Shown: positions 36,357 through 45,623, counted from the stretch's first letter. The stretch: 64,000 nucleotides of DNA from Thiothrix sp. (GCA_008015155.1 SSFA01000016.1:1-64000); one strand, 5' to 3'. The notes: a model not told the origin generated them from the letters alone. Numbers and translations are program-made.

Positions 36357-36998
36357 ATGCGTATACTAGTTATTGTTAGTTTATTGCCTTGCCTAATCGC
36401 TGCGAGTCAATTACACAACTCGCCCTTATCTGCAGTTGAGCCAACAGTTGCTATCCAGCCTTTTATTCCCAAAAATTTCAAACTACTCAGTGTGGCTGAA
36501 GGCAAGCTCAATGCGGATCAGCAAACGGATTATGCTGTGGTCGTGGAACGCGCGGCTACAGAGCTAAAACCTGCCGCAAGACGCTTATTAGTGATTGTTA
36601 GTGATCCAGAAGCTGAAAATGGTTTAAAAATTGGCCAGCAGTATTGGCGTTTTATTCCGCTTCCCAGCGTGGAAGGTGAAGAGCCTTTAACTTATTTAGC
36701 GATTAACAAGGGTGAACTCGAAGTTCAATTTAAACCACCTAATGCCGGGCGCTCTTATGTTAGTTATACCTTTAAACCTGAAGGCCGTCGCTTTGTCTTG
36801 AGTCAGTTTCAGCAGTATAAAGTAAAGCCAGCTACGGGTATGTTCAGTGAAACCCTGATCAAACTCGACCAAGGCGAGCGAGAATTGACTTCTGGCAGTA
36901 TGTCGAGCCCAAGGCATATGAAAAAAACTGAAAAGTTTAAAGCCAGTCAAATATGGACGCCGTGTCGGATTGATGATCCGCTCAATTTCGAACCTTAA
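36357..36998 (+). CDS. Hypothetical exported protein
   Basis: A 213-residue protein. A short hydrophobic N-terminus (ILVIVSLLPCLIAASQ) looks like a signal peptide. The rest reads as a VCBS/FG-GAP-like single unit (VAEGKLNADQQTDYAVVVER) seen in proteins with repeated beta blades, and a conserved C-terminal stretch (YVSYTFKPEGRRFVLSQF). Function unknown. Its ATG lies only ~7 bp past a TATAGT (36345-36350), so the leader may be very short. Confidence 0.62.
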   Translation: MRILVIVSLLPCLIAASQLHNSPLSAVEPTVAIQPFIPKNFKLLSVAEGKLNADQQTDYAVVVERAATELKPAARRLLVIVSDPEAENGLKIGQQYWRFIPLPSVEGEEPLTYLAINKGELEVQFKPPNAGRSYVSYTFKPEGRRFVLSQFQQYKVKPATGMFSETLIKLDQGERELTSGSMSSPRHMKKTEKFKASQIWTPCRIDDPLNFEP

Positions 36999-37127
36999 GC
37001 CACTGCACAGTTTTTGCAAAATATCTTCGTTAAGTTTCCGTAAGCTATCGTTAGGGTTTGCATATTAGCTCAGTAAGCTATTTTCCTGAGACTACTTAAC
37101 TCCAACCGAAAGCCTGGAAACGCGACG

Positions 37128-37649
37128 ATGAGAAAAATAATGGTTCTGATGTTACTGTCCGTTTTTATGGTGGGGTGGTTTATCCCAGAGACTGCAAGGA
37201 TACCAGTCAGTGGAGCAACAGCTGCTGATTGGCATCCACAGTCCTTTTGGCATTATCCTTGGGGGCGTTCTGGTACACATAAAGGGATAGATATCTTCGC
37301 AGCTAAAGGGACAGCTGCACTAGCTGCAACTGATGGTTTGGTAATAAGTACAGGGTTTGATAGTCTCGGTGGCAATTATGTCTTGCTATTAGGTGCGAAA
37401 TGGCGTTTTCACTATTACGCCCATTTGCAGTCTATCGACACAAGTAGCGGAGATTGGCTGAAGGCAGGTAGCGTATTGGGTAAGGTAGGTGATTCGGGTA
37501 ATGCTCAAGGCAAACCACCCCACTTACACTACCAAATTCAGACAATTTTTCCACAATGGGCGCAATACCAAGCTCATCAGCCACAAGCGTGGAAAAAGTT
37601 GTTTTATATTAATCCAAACCAGTTTCTAACTCAGCGCAAGGCCTCCTAA
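37128..37649 (+). CDS. M23-family (LytM) peptidase, exported
   Basis: A 173-residue exported peptidase-like protein. A membrane segment (ALMLLSVFMVGWF region) is followed by the M23 zinc fold: THKGIDIFAA gives the H-x3-D pair and HLHYQI gives the H-x-H, with HYYAHL between. All metal ligands are kept, so it may be an active peptidoglycan endopeptidase. It is 4 bp before the response-regulator gene and probably co-expressed with the two-component pair, which suggests envelope-stress control. Confidence 0.85.
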   Translation: MRKIMVLMLLSVFMVGWFIPETARIPVSGATAADWHPQSFWHYPWGRSGTHKGIDIFAAKGTAALAATDGLVISTGFDSLGGNYVLLLGAKWRFHYYAHLQSIDTSSGDWLKAGSVLGKVGDSGNAQGKPPHLHYQIQTIFPQWAQYQAHQPQAWKKLFYINPNQFLTQRKAS

Positions 37650-37653
37650 TCTT

Positions 37654-38346
37654 ATGAGCAAGCAAATTTTAGTCGTGGATGATGACCTGCATATTCGTGA
37701 AGTGATTAGTTTTGCTCTTGAAAAGGCAGGTATGAGCGTGCGTCAAGCAAGTGATGGACGTGAAGCCGTACAGAGCTTCCGTGAGCAAGCCGCTGACTTA
37801 TTAGTACTAGATATTAATATGCCGGAAATGGATGGCTTAGAGGTTTGTCGAGAATTGCGTAAAACTTCGAATGTGCCAATCTTATTTTTGTCCTCGCGTG
37901 ATGATGAGATTGATCGGATTTTAGGCCTAGAAATTGGCGGCGATGATTATGTCACCAAGCCGTTTAGCCCCCGTGAGTTGGTCGCAAGGATCAATGCAAT
38001 CTTGAAACGTTTGCAACCTACAACAGCAGCTCCAGTGGTACAGTCGGATGATTTAATCCGTGGCAAATTGGGCATTAGTCCACAACAGCATTTAGCTGCT
38101 TGGAATCAGCAAACGGTGCATCTGACAGCCACCGAGTTTGGCATCTTACTGTTGCTCGCGCGCCATCCGAATCGAGTCTTTAATCGCGACCATATCATGC
38201 AGCAAGCCTATGACAATAATGTCTATGTTAGCGACCGCACGATTGATAGTCATATTCGCCATATCCGTCAAAAATTTGTGGAGGTAGGCTGTGAGAATAT
38301 TATTGATACGGTACATGGAGTGGGTTACAAACTTGCGCCATGTTAG
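37654..38346 (+). CDS. OmpR-family response regulator
   Basis: A 230-residue regulator. The receiver domain has DD (9-10), Asp53 in LVLDINMPEMDG and Lys in VTKPFSPREL. A trans_reg_C winged helix follows (LTATEFGILLLLARHPNRVF, DRTIDSHIRHIRQKF). It overlaps the kinase gene by 7 nt. Target genes are unknown; the preceding M23 peptidase gene is the first candidate. Confidence 0.92.
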   Translation: MSKQILVVDDDLHIREVISFALEKAGMSVRQASDGREAVQSFREQAADLLVLDINMPEMDGLEVCRELRKTSNVPILFLSSRDDEIDRILGLEIGGDDYVTKPFSPRELVARINAILKRLQPTTAAPVVQSDDLIRGKLGISPQQHLAAWNQQTVHLTATEFGILLLLARHPNRVFNRDHIMQQAYDNNVYVSDRTIDSHIRHIRQKFVEVGCENIIDTVHGVGYKLAPC

Positions 38347-39977
38347 CTAAGCCACGCTTATCCTCTCCAAAAAAACTGCGCTTTAGTCTACGTAGCATCC
38401 TTCTAATTATGATGCTGACCTTATTATTATTGCCGCTAGCTACTCTGTACTTCTTTCGCGTTTATGAAAATGAATTAGTTCGTCAAACTGAGCTAGAGCT
38501 GATTGCTCAAGGTGCTACCTTAGCAGCTAGTTACCGGCAAATTATGCGTCTAACAAATCCGCGCAGTGTGGATTATGGCTATGTTTTAGGTTATTCCCCC
38601 TTGATTCCAGGTCAGCGTCGTTCCTATATGCGCGATGAAGTCATGGATCCTTATTACACGCCGATTACTCCAGAGTTAGATTTAGTCAAACCTGTGTATG
38701 CACCACGCCCTGATGCCATCGTGACTCCACAAATTGCTGATGATTATGCGCGCAAAGCGGGTGCCTTATTGACTCCTGTCATTATGAATACTCAGCAAGT
38801 TATGCTGGCTGGGGTACGTATTTTGGATATGCGTGGGATAGTGGTGGCGGGTAAGGAAGAATTAGGTATGTCCTTAGCGCATGTGCCAGAAGTGACGCAA
38901 GCGCTGCAAGGCCATTATGCGAGCTTAATTCGTCAGCGTATTTCCGATGAACCTCCGCCACCTTTATATTCGCTAAGTCGTGGAACACATATCCGCGTCT
39001 TTGCAGCGTTCCCAATAATTGAAGGCAATCGCTTACAAGGCGTGGTGTACCTCTCACGTACTCCAAAAAATATTCTTAAGCATCTGTATCTAGTTCAAGA
39101 CAAGCTTTATCTAGCTGCTGGCCTGTTGTTAAGTGTGGCAGTGCTGTTGGTATTGTTCTTGTCTTCAACGCTTTCACGCCCCATTCGTGATTTGATCCGT
39201 CAAACCCAGCAAGTGGCAGAAGGCGAACTGCCTTATGTGCAGCCACTGAAAAATCCAGTCACTTATGAATTGGCGCAGCTGTCAGAAAGTTTTTCAAGCA
39301 TGTCGCAAGCTTTAGCTGAGCGCTCGGATTATATTCGTCGCTTTGCCTCGCATGTATCGCATGAGTTCAAGACTCCACTGACATCCATGCAAGGTGCTTT
39401 AGAGTTGTTGAATGAGCATATGGATTCCATGCCAGCTGAGCGACGCCAACGCTTTCTAGATAATTTATTAAGTGACACCCAACGCTTAAAAAATTTAGTG
39501 AATCGCTTACTCGAATTAGCCCGTGCAGATGCCTTAGAACCGAGTAAACAAACCAGCCAACTGCCTGAGTTAATTCGCTCAATGCAGAATCGTTATCACG
39601 AGCGCGGCTTAGATATTGAGGCCGAAGCTTTAGCCTCTGTGCCACTAGCTATTGCACCTGATGCTTTAGAAGCTGTGTTAGGCAATCTCTTTGATAACAG
39701 TTTGCATCATGGAGCCTCGGTCGTGCGTTTAACCACCTATTCGGGGTCTAATCAAACGAGTCTGCTTGTCTCAGTAAAAGATAATGGGCAGGGGATTTCA
39801 CCAGCGAATCGTGAACGTATCTTCACCCCTTTCTTCACGACTCGTCGTAATGAAGGTGGAACGGGCTTAGGCTTGGAAATTGTCGCCTCCCTCCTTAAAG
39901 CTTATAACGCAAGCATCCAGCTAGGTTCAGCCGAAACTGGAGCAGAATTTATACTGGAATTAGCATTAGCCTCTTAA
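38340..39977 (+). CDS. Sensor histidine kinase
   Basis: A 545-residue inner-membrane kinase. TM1 is at ~19-38, TM2 at ~256-276, with a ~215-residue periplasmic sensor between. HAMP follows. The H-box is [16 protein letters not shown] with His341. The ATPase motifs are [18 protein letters not shown] and GGTGLGL. It pairs with the overlapping response regulator. The periplasmic domain ([12 protein letters not shown], tandem Pro) resembles CreC/ChvG-like sensors but its signal is not known. Confidence 0.9.
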   Translation: MLAKPRLSSPKKLRFSLRSILLIMMLTLLLLPLATLYFFRVYENELVRQTELELIAQGATLAASYRQIMRLTNPRSVDYGYVLGYSPLIPGQRRSYMRDEVMDPYYTPITPELDLVKPVYAPRPDAIVTPQIADDYARKAGALLTPVIMNTQQVMLAGVRILDMRGIVVAGKEELGMSLAHVPEVTQALQGHYASLIRQRISDEPPPPLYSLSRGTHIRVFAAFPIIEGNRLQGVVYLSRTPKNILKHLYLVQDKLYLAAGLLLSVAVLLVLFLSSTLSRPIRDLIRQTQQVAEGELPYVQPLKNPVTYELAQLSESFSSMSQALAERSDYIRRFASHVSHEFKTPLTSMQGALELLNEHMDSMPAERRQRFLDNLLSDTQRLKNLVNRLLELARADALEPSKQTSQLPELIRSMQNRYHERGLDIEAEALASVPLAIAPDALEAVLGNLFDNSLHHGASVVRLTTYSGSNQTSLLVSVKDNGQGISPANRERIFTPFFTTRRNEGGTGLGLEIVASLLKAYNASIQLGSAETGAEFILELALAS

Positions 39978-40152
39978 GTTCGCTATGGTCGCTGACGTTT
40001 GCTTAGTGTACTCTATGATCGTTTTTATAGAACGTTTTAAGCTAAACATTCCATTTTTATTTATTTGTGACAGCTTTTATACTGCATTGCATCACAAGTT
40101 AGTTAAGTTTTTAGTACTGACGATTAAATTATTAATTTCTAAGGAGACACCC

Positions 40153-40890
40153 ATGTTACCGAATAGTGAAGGTAAAAAAGTTCCAAACGTAACTTTCCAC
40201 ACGCGCAAAGATAACGAGTGGGTTGATGTCACAACGGATGAATTATTCAAAGGCAAAACGGTTGTCGTGTTTTCCTTACCTGGTGCATTCACGCCAACTT
40301 GTTCTTCTACCCATGTGCCACGCTATAACCAATTGGCGGATGCGCTGAAAGCGAATGGCGTTGATGACATCATCTGTATGTCTGTCAATGACACCTTCGT
40401 TATGAATGAGTGGAAAGCAGCTCAAGAAGCCGACAAGATCACTTTCATTCCCGATGGTAATGGTGAGTTTACTCAAGGGATGGGCTTGTTAGTTGATAAA
40501 GACGTCTTAGGTTTTGGCAAGCGTTCATGGCGTTATTCCATGCTCGTAAAAGACGGCACGGTCGTGAAAATGTTTATCGAGCCAGAAAAAGACGGCGACC
40601 CGTTTGAAGTGTCTGATGCAGATACCATGTTGAATTATGTTGCACCGAAAGCAACCAAGCCGTTAGATGTAACTGTATTCACCCGTTTAGGTTGTCCTTT
40701 CTGCGCGAAGGCTAAAGCACTGCTGAAAGAAAAAGGCATTGCGTTTGATGAGCTGATTTTGAACAAAGACTATCGTAATGTGACTTTACGTGCGGTTGCA
40801 GGTCAAGATTCTGTTCCGCAAGTCTTCATCAATGGTGAACACATTGGTGGTTCTGACAAGTTAGAAGCTTGGTTTGCTGCCAAAGCTTAA
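40153..40890 (+). CDS. Hybrid peroxiredoxin-glutaredoxin (glutathione-amide/glutathione peroxidase)
   Basis: A 245-residue fusion. The Prx5-type peroxiredoxin domain has the peroxidatic Cys50 in [14 protein letters not shown]; the C-terminal glutaredoxin has GCPFC (Cys181, Cys184) and [14 protein letters not shown]. Such proteins reduce hydroperoxides with a glutathione-type thiol as donor. In purple sulfur bacteria the homologue (GarB) is paired with the disulfide reductase GarA. Here the reductase gene follows after 74 bp. AAGGAG precedes ATG 40153; the longer upstream frame is not used. Confidence 0.92.
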   Translation: MLPNSEGKKVPNVTFHTRKDNEWVDVTTDELFKGKTVVVFSLPGAFTPTCSSTHVPRYNQLADALKANGVDDIICMSVNDTFVMNEWKAAQEADKITFIPDGNGEFTQGMGLLVDKDVLGFGKRSWRYSMLVKDGTVVKMFIEPEKDGDPFEVSDADTMLNYVAPKATKPLDVTVFTRLGCPFCAKAKALLKEKGIAFDELILNKDYRNVTLRAVAGQDSVPQVFINGEHIGGSDKLEAWFAAKA

Positions 40891-40964
40891 TCCATTTGCG
40901 CTAGCCCGTGATTTTAGCGGCGCGGGCTAGCCGCAATTTCCACCGATTCAGTCGAGAGAATTTT

Positions 40965-42329
40965 ATGAATCAGCATTATGATGTGATTGCGATTGGCGCA
41001 GGCAGTGGCGGTTTATCCGTGGTCGAAAAAGCAGCATTTCATGGTAAAAAAGCGGCCGTGATTGAGATGAATGACGATCTCGGTGGCACTTGCGTGAATC
41101 GTGGTTGCGTACCGAAAAAAGTTATGTGGTATGCCGCTGAGCTAGCACATGTTCAACATCATATGCTGGATTATGGTTTTGATATTAAAACCGGAACTGT
41201 CGATTGGACGAAGTTAGTCATGAAACGCGAAAACATGATTGACGGGATCAATTCTTGGTATCTGGACGACTTTCTGGCAAAAGCAGGCATTGATCTCATT
41301 CACGGTCAAGCACGCTTTGTAGACGCACATACCCTTGAAGTAAAAGGCCAGCTGTATACGGCTGATCATATTGTGATTGCTACGGGTAGCCGCCCGCTAG
41401 AAATTAAAGATATTCCGGGGGCTGAATTAGGCATTACCTCTGATGGCTTTTTTGAGTTAGAAGAGCAACCCAAAAAGGTCGCTGTGGTGGGTGGCGGTTA
41501 TATCGCGCTGGAATTAGCGGGTGTATTAAACGCTTTAGGTACAGAAACTTATCTATTGCATCAAGGCTTTCCAGTATTGATTGGCTTTGATGAAATGATT
41601 CAACGCGGTTTACGTCGGCAGATGGAGGCGGATGGTTTGATCTTCCACGACAATGACAAAATCGCGAGCCTAGAAAAACAAGCCGATGGCAAGCTCACCG
41701 TGCATTACCAAAGCGGCGAAACCTTAGCCGATTTAGATGAATTGATTTGGGCGATTGGGCGTGTGCCCAATACAGATGATTTGGGCTTGGATAAAATCGG
41801 TTTGCAGCCTGCGAAAAACGGCTTGCTTGATGTGAATGAATATCAAGAAACTGCCGTCCAAGGCGTATACGCGATTGGCGATATTATTAATATGCGCGGC
41901 GTGCAATTGACGCCGGTCGCGATTGCTGCTGGTCGGCGCTTATCGGATCGTTTGTTTGGTGGCATGAAAGATCGCAAAGTGGATTACAACTTAATCCCCA
42001 CCGTGATGTTCACCCACCCACCGATTGGCACGATTGGTTTATCCGAAGAAGCCGCGCGTGAGAAATACGGTGATGAGGTGAAGGTGTATCAAACCGATTT
42101 CACCTCGATGTATTACTCCTTTGTGAAGCACAAAGTGAAAACTTATATGAAGCTGATTGTGGTCGGCAAAGACGAGAAAATCGTTGGCTGCCACGCAATG
42201 GGCAAAGGTGTGGATGAAATGATGCAAGGCTTTGCGGTAGCGCTGAAAATGGGCGCGACTAAGAAAGACTTTGACGACACCATTGCGATTCATCCGGTTA
42301 GTGCGGAAGAAATGGTGACTATGAAATAA
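40965..42329 (+). CDS. Glutathione(-amide)-disulfide reductase
   Basis: A 454-residue flavoprotein disulfide reductase. The redox pair is Cys43/Cys48 in [13 protein letters not shown]; the base is in IHPVSAEE. The nucleotide-binding [11 protein letters not shown] is intact, but the two arginines that give NADPH specificity in E. coli Gor (R198, R204) are replaced: the aligned region reads [11 protein letters not shown]. This predicts NADH use, as in the glutathione-amide reductase of Chromatium (GarA). The peroxidase/glutaredoxin gene just upstream supports the same pairing. Glutathione amide itself cannot be read from DNA. Confidence 0.9.
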   Translation: MNQHYDVIAIGAGSGGLSVVEKAAFHGKKAAVIEMNDDLGGTCVNRGCVPKKVMWYAAELAHVQHHMLDYGFDIKTGTVDWTKLVMKRENMIDGINSWYLDDFLAKAGIDLIHGQARFVDAHTLEVKGQLYTADHIVIATGSRPLEIKDIPGAELGITSDGFFELEEQPKKVAVVGGGYIALELAGVLNALGTETYLLHQGFPVLIGFDEMIQRGLRRQMEADGLIFHDNDKIASLEKQADGKLTVHYQSGETLADLDELIWAIGRVPNTDDLGLDKIGLQPAKNGLLDVNEYQETAVQGVYAIGDIINMRGVQLTPVAIAAGRRLSDRLFGGMKDRKVDYNLIPTVMFTHPPIGTIGLSEEAAREKYGDEVKVYQTDFTSMYYSFVKHKVKTYMKLIVVGKDEKIVGCHAMGKGVDEMMQGFAVALKMGATKKDFDDTIAIHPVSAEEMVTMK

Positions 42330-42350
42330 GCGTTGTTGCTGGCTTTAAGA

Positions 42351-42381
42351 CTTAGAAACCCTGCTTCGGCGGGGTTCTAAG
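42351..42381 (+). terminator. Hairpin terminator between the reductase and reverse transcriptase genes
   Basis: CTTAGAA and CCCTGC pair with GCGGGG and TTCTAAG around a TTCG tetraloop (42351-42381), with one bulged A. It can act for the plus-strand reductase; on the minus strand it lies just beyond the end of the RT gene, so it may serve both. Confidence 0.75.
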
Positions 42382-42408
42382 CTTCTAAAGACTGAAAATT
42401 TTTATTAC

Positions 42409-43635
42409 TTAAAAATCAAATCCATCTATTTCCCAAAATTTCTTTTGATTTTTTGAAAGTTTACTGTAATCGATATCAGGAGATAAGCTGCTTTTCATTA
42501 AGTCAATTATAATATTTTTCTTTAGATCTCTCAAAATATCATAAAGTGGATTAATCTCATTCATTTCTAGAAGGGAGTCATAGTATTGTTCATATCCTCC
42601 TTTAGTAGCTTCCAGTCTTTTTAGTAATTTGCTTATAGTAATGTTGTTTGCAAGACAATACTGTAAGTTACGATAGTTGGACAAGTTATCTCTAATTTTA
42701 TTTTTTGTTTTTTCTGGCATGACCAGTTTATAGGTTTTATTTTTACATGGTTTTATACTTAAGCCCAAAAACTCTGCCTCTTCATCTGGCTTATAAATAA
42801 TGCTTTTTTTATTTTCTTCTAATTCTGGAATTGATAAATTGACTTTTCTTAATGCCTCTTGAATAAGAGCATTCTGTTCTTTACTCTTTTCAAAAGAGTC
42901 TGAAAAAAATATAAGATCATCTGCATACCGCACTGCTTTTATATTTTGATCAATAAGAAATTTATCAAAATCCTCTAAAATAAGATTAGATAAGTATGGC
43001 GATAGCGGCATCCCTTGGCGTATTCCTTGACCTACCTTTACTCCTGCACTTTTTATTTTCAAACTACTGCTTTGTGATAATTCTTCTATTTCAGTATCTA
43101 CAATTAAATTTATAAGTGAGTGTAGAGATTTTAATTTAATTCTATGCTTGATTTTTTCTTTTAAAATTCCTCTATCGATTTTATCGAAAAAAGAAATAAT
43201 GTCTGTTTTGAAAGCAAAGGGATACTTGATTCTTAATTCAAGAGCTTGGTCCAGAGCAGACTTAACTCCTTTTCCACTCATAAAGCCATGGCTTATACTA
43301 TTTTCAAGTGAGTAGTTTTTTTCAGCTAAGATTTTTAATATTGCTTTCTGAATAATCTTATCTCTGATAGTAGGAGCACAAATTATTCTATATTTTTTCT
43401 TATCTTTTTTTATGAAAAAAGGAGTTAATTTAGATGGCTGATAGCTCTCATTTTTTATTTCATAACTTAAATATGCCAGATATTGACGAGAATGCTTTTT
43501 GATTTTTTGTAAAGACTCTCCATTTGAGTCTTCACGTTGTCGCTGACTTAAGCTAGAGGATTTATATAACTCATCAAAAACAGGTTGTAGTGATTTGAAC
43601 TCGGCTAGTTGATGCAATGCACTCTTATTTGACAT
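42409..43635 (-). CDS. Standalone reverse transcriptase
   Basis: A 408-residue RT with all palm motifs: TIRDKIIQKAILKIL, KTDIISFFDKID (143-154), GQGIRQGMPLSPYLSNL (motif 4, ~202-219), VRYADDLIFF with catalytic YADD (237-240) and EAEFLGL (motif 6). It resembles group II intron-type RTs but has no maturase or HNH endonuclease domain, and the C-terminus is a helical, Lys-rich tail of ~110 residues. Motif 4 has SP, not the SQ of diversity-generating retroelements; retron VTG is absent. The gene is clearly more AT-rich than the neighbouring reductase gene. It is the last of three minus-strand genes, 50 bp after the ORF at 43686. A defence or unclassified (UG/DRT-like) RT is the likeliest reading, inferred. 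Confidence 0.9.
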   Translation of the reverse strand: MSNKSALHQLAEFKSLQPVFDELYKSSSLSQRQREDSNGESLQKIKKHSRQYLAYLSYEIKNESYQPSKLTPFFIKKDKKKYRIICAPTIRDKIIQKAILKILAEKNYSLENSISHGFMSGKGVKSALDQALELRIKYPFAFKTDIISFFDKIDRGILKEKIKHRIKLKSLHSLINLIVDTEIEELSQSSSLKIKSAGVKVGQGIRQGMPLSPYLSNLILEDFDKFLIDQNIKAVRYADDLIFFSDSFEKSKEQNALIQEALRKVNLSIPELEENKKSIIYKPDEEAEFLGLSIKPCKNKTYKLVMPEKTKNKIRDNLSNYRNLQYCLANNITISKLLKRLEATKGGYEQYYDSLLEMNEINPLYDILRDLKKNIIIDLMKSSLSPDIDYSKLSKNQKKFWEIDGFDF

Positions 43636-43685
43636 ATGTGACTTTCTTTACCCTAAAGTTTCTCTGAGTTAATTAAACCCCACCC

Positions 43686-44141
43686 TCACGCAGTAGGAGA
43701 AAGCACTTTACCTGTTAAAGAATTCACCAGCGCTTCACGACTAGCACGGCATGTCTTCGAAACCTTGCCATGTAAGACGAGTTTTAGCCGATGGCTTGGA
43801 GTAATTTTCAGATTTTCAGGCCTTTGTGCAACCATCAAGTCAGATATTTGAACCTGCACATGATTTTCCGATGCGACAGATGCGTTGGTAATCTTTGCCA
43901 CAAGTCCCAATTCCCAGCGCTGTTCTTCGCTGCACAATTTTTCAATCTGCCTATTTTCCCCAGCCTCTTGAGCTTGGTTTTCTTTATCGGTTTGATGAAT
44001 GAGACGCATTTCGGTTTTTATTTCCCATTCATTCACAACTACTTCTGCCGCTATTTCCATATTCAGCTCCTGACTTAATATACTGATTGCAAAGGATAAA
44101 ATTACTATAAAGTGTAATTTTCTTAAGTTTAGCTTGCTCAT
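43686..44141 (-). CDS. Unknown protein 1 of the RT element (carries repeat copy 1)
   Basis: A 151-residue ORF. Starting at ATG 44141 (AAGGAGG six bases before) it begins with a hydrophobic stretch (LHFIVILSFAISILSQ). A second start, ATG 44060, also has an AGGAG and gives a soluble 124-residue form. Either may be used. The region ~79-144 is encoded by repeat copy 1 (LVAKITNASVASENHVQVQ and LVLHGKVSKTCRASREALVN). I recognise no family. Its first codon overlaps the stop of the upstream repeat-bearing ORF (ATGA), so the two are coupled, and the RT follows after 50 bp. Confidence 0.6.
   Translation of the reverse strand: MSKLNLRKLHFIVILSFAISILSQELNMEIAAEVVVNEWEIKTEMRLIHQTDKENQAQEAGENRQIEKLCSEEQRWELGLVAKITNASVASENHVQVQISDLMVAQRPENLKITPSHRLKLVLHGKVSKTCRASREALVNSLTGKVLSPTA
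43711..43923 (-). repeat. 213-bp direct repeat, copy 1 (in the RT-proximal ORF)
   Basis: Begins CCTGTTAAAGAATTCACCAG and ends CCCAGCGCTGT on the plus strand. It matches copy 2 at 44229-44441 over 213 bp with only three differences, at 43805-43807 (plus-strand TTT here, GAA in copy 2). The offset between copies is 518 bp. Both copies are read in the same coding frame on the minus strand. Confidence 0.97.
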
Positions 44142-44428
44142 TTCTGGCCTCCTTTCTGATACCCAAAGGCATTAGAGGGAGGTCGAGAGTTACTTTTACT
44201 TTTTATTCCTGAATGCTTGTTCTTCTTTCCTGTTAAAGAATTCACCAGCGCTTCACGACTAGCACGGCATGTCTTCGAAACCTTGCCATGTAAGACGAGT
44301 TTTAGCCGATGGCTTGGAGTAAGAATCAGATTTTCAGGCCTTTGTGCAACCATCAAGTCAGATATTTGAACCTGCACATGATTTTCCGATGCGACAGATG
44401 CGTTGGTAATCTTTGCCACAAGTCCCAA
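44138..44428 (-). CDS. Unknown protein 2 of the RT element (carries repeat copy 2)
   Basis: A 96-residue ORF whose first ~66 residues equal those of the downstream protein except for ITPSHR changed to LTPSHR after NLK/NLI, followed by a different basic, Ser/Lys-rich tail (KNKHSGIKSKSNSRPPSN). Its only usable start is TTG 44428; the frame is open further upstream to ~44519 without ATG/GTG. It could be a 5'-truncated duplicate. The stop overlaps the next ATG by ATGA, and the ribosome site of that gene lies within its last codons. Confidence 0.45.
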   Translation of the reverse strand: MGLVAKITNASVASENHVQVQISDLMVAQRPENLILTPSHRLKLVLHGKVSKTCRASREALVNSLTGKKNKHSGIKSKSNSRPPSNAFGYQKGGQK

Positions 44429-44441
44429 TTCCCAGCGCTGT
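44229..44441 (-). repeat. 213-bp direct repeat, copy 2 (RT-distal)
   Basis: Second copy of the repeat at 43711-43923, same orientation, differing only at 44323-44325. Flanking sequences of the two copies are unrelated apart from short T/C-rich stretches, so the repeat ends are sharp and not those of a simple tandem duplication. Confidence 0.97.
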
Positions 44442-45012
44442 CTTCTGGTACTAACTCTCTGAGATTTGAGGGTAGAGAGTAGTAGTTTGTCTGTTGCTAA
44501 AGGTGTTAATTACTTAGTAAAGATCAGAAAGCTTTTTAAAAGCTTCAGTTAATGCATTTACGTTATCTCCACCCTTAAAAAACAGTGCTTAGTATCCATT
44601 AGACAGCACAAAAATCAGTTACGAGCTTCCAACAAAATTACACTAAGACGATAAGCTAAAGTGAAAAAAATATCAACAAATTAATTGAGGGTTCAACTAA
44701 AGTTGAAAAGCTATTGTCGATGTTGCTCATGTATAAAAGATAAATAGATTTATTATGGTTTGATGCCTAGTGCCTACTAAAGCTATTAATAAAAATTAAA
44801 ACAGTGGAAATGTTATTAAGTTCAACTAAAAATGTGATCTGAACTTCTATATTTAAGAAACTATAAAAATTTTAAGGATCTTCTTCAAAACATTAACTTT
44901 CCATTACCAAACGCTTACTTTTCCGTAACTGGACGCATCCCTAGAAAAGCTTAGAATTTGTCGCATGACCTGCCAATAAGCAGATCGGAAATTCGATAAA
45001 TAGAGGCTAAGT
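44442..45012. other. 571-bp AT-rich non-coding region beside the RT element
   Basis: No credible gene. Hairpins include ACTCTCT/AGAGAGT (44454-44460 and 44474-44480), a near-palindrome AAGCTTTTTAAAAGCTT (about 44529-44545), and TTCAACT-AA-AGTTGAA near 44691-44706. The 11-mer GTTCAACTAAA occurs at about 44690 and again at about 44820. The region could hold a structured RNA or the promoter of the RT operon; none is proven. The right end leads to the gene at 45013. Confidence 0.5.
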
Positions 45013-45582
45013 ATGCAGTACAGATATTTATTACCGATCAGTTTAAGCCTATTAATCGCTGCGCCTTTATGGGCTGCTGATCACCATGTTCACCAGTCGC
45101 AAGCCTTGCAAAATCAAGCAGCACCTGATTTGGAGCCTATGTTAGCACCGACTGAGCAAAGCCAGTCGATTCAAATTGCGACCTTGGCTGATGGCAAGTT
45201 GCATGTTGATTTTAGCTATCAAGATAAAGCTAATGAGCAGCAAAAATTTAGTTTTGAAGGCACTCGTGCTGAGGTGCAACAGCAAATTCAGCAGTTAAAG
45301 AATTTACCAGAGCCACATAAGCAAACTTTGCTACAGGCTCTGAACGAAAAGCCAGATGCTGTTTTCACTTCGCAGTTTGGGGCATTGGATCCTTTCAATG
45401 ACCCCTTTTTCAAGCAGGATGCTTGGATGCAACAAGTGATGCAGCAGTTTTTCCAAGGCATGCCACGCTTACAAATTCAGCCGCCTACAGCGCAACTGAA
45501 TCCTAAGCAGCAATCGCTTCCTCCAAAAATACAAAAGCAACATCCTGAGACCAAGTCTGAACCCACAAAGGTTTGGTTATAG
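45013..45582 (+). CDS. Hypothetical exported Gln-rich protein
   Basis: A 189-residue protein with a Sec signal (LLPISLSLLIAAPLWAADH). The mature part is rich in Gln, His and Pro. It contains a predicted helix region (AEVQQQIQQLKNLPEPHKQT), a PFNDPFFKQDAWMQQVMQQF segment and a basic C-terminus. Family not recognised. A strong terminator follows. Confidence 0.65.
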   Translation: MQYRYLLPISLSLLIAAPLWAADHHVHQSQALQNQAAPDLEPMLAPTEQSQSIQIATLADGKLHVDFSYQDKANEQQKFSFEGTRAEVQQQIQQLKNLPEPHKQTLLQALNEKPDAVFTSQFGALDPFNDPFFKQDAWMQQVMQQFFQGMPRLQIQPPTAQLNPKQQSLPPKIQKQHPETKSEPTKVWL

Positions 45583-45597
45583 GGATAAATCCTGTCG

Positions 45598-45623
45598 CAC
45601 CGGAGTTTTGCTCCGGTGTTTTT
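45598..45623 (+). terminator. Intrinsic terminator
   Basis: CACCGGAG pairs with CTCCGGTG around TTTTG (45598-45618), followed by TTTTTAG. It lies between convergent genes and may serve both strands. Confidence 0.9.

Noticed and set aside
42409..43635. Group II intron
   Set aside because: The RT lacks maturase and endonuclease domains, and I see no domain V-like hairpin or exon junction around it.
43791..44078. Plus-strand ORF over repeat copy 1
   Set aside because: Antisense to the better-supported coupled minus-strand ORF; the product is Phe/Cys-rich without motif.
42409..44441. Calling the RT unit a diversity-generating retroelement
   Set aside because: RT motif 4 has SP rather than SQ, only three adjacent repeat positions differ, no C-type lectin-like target or Avd gene is seen, and a local 8-mer conversion explains the differences equally well. 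Kept only as a hypothesis in the findings.
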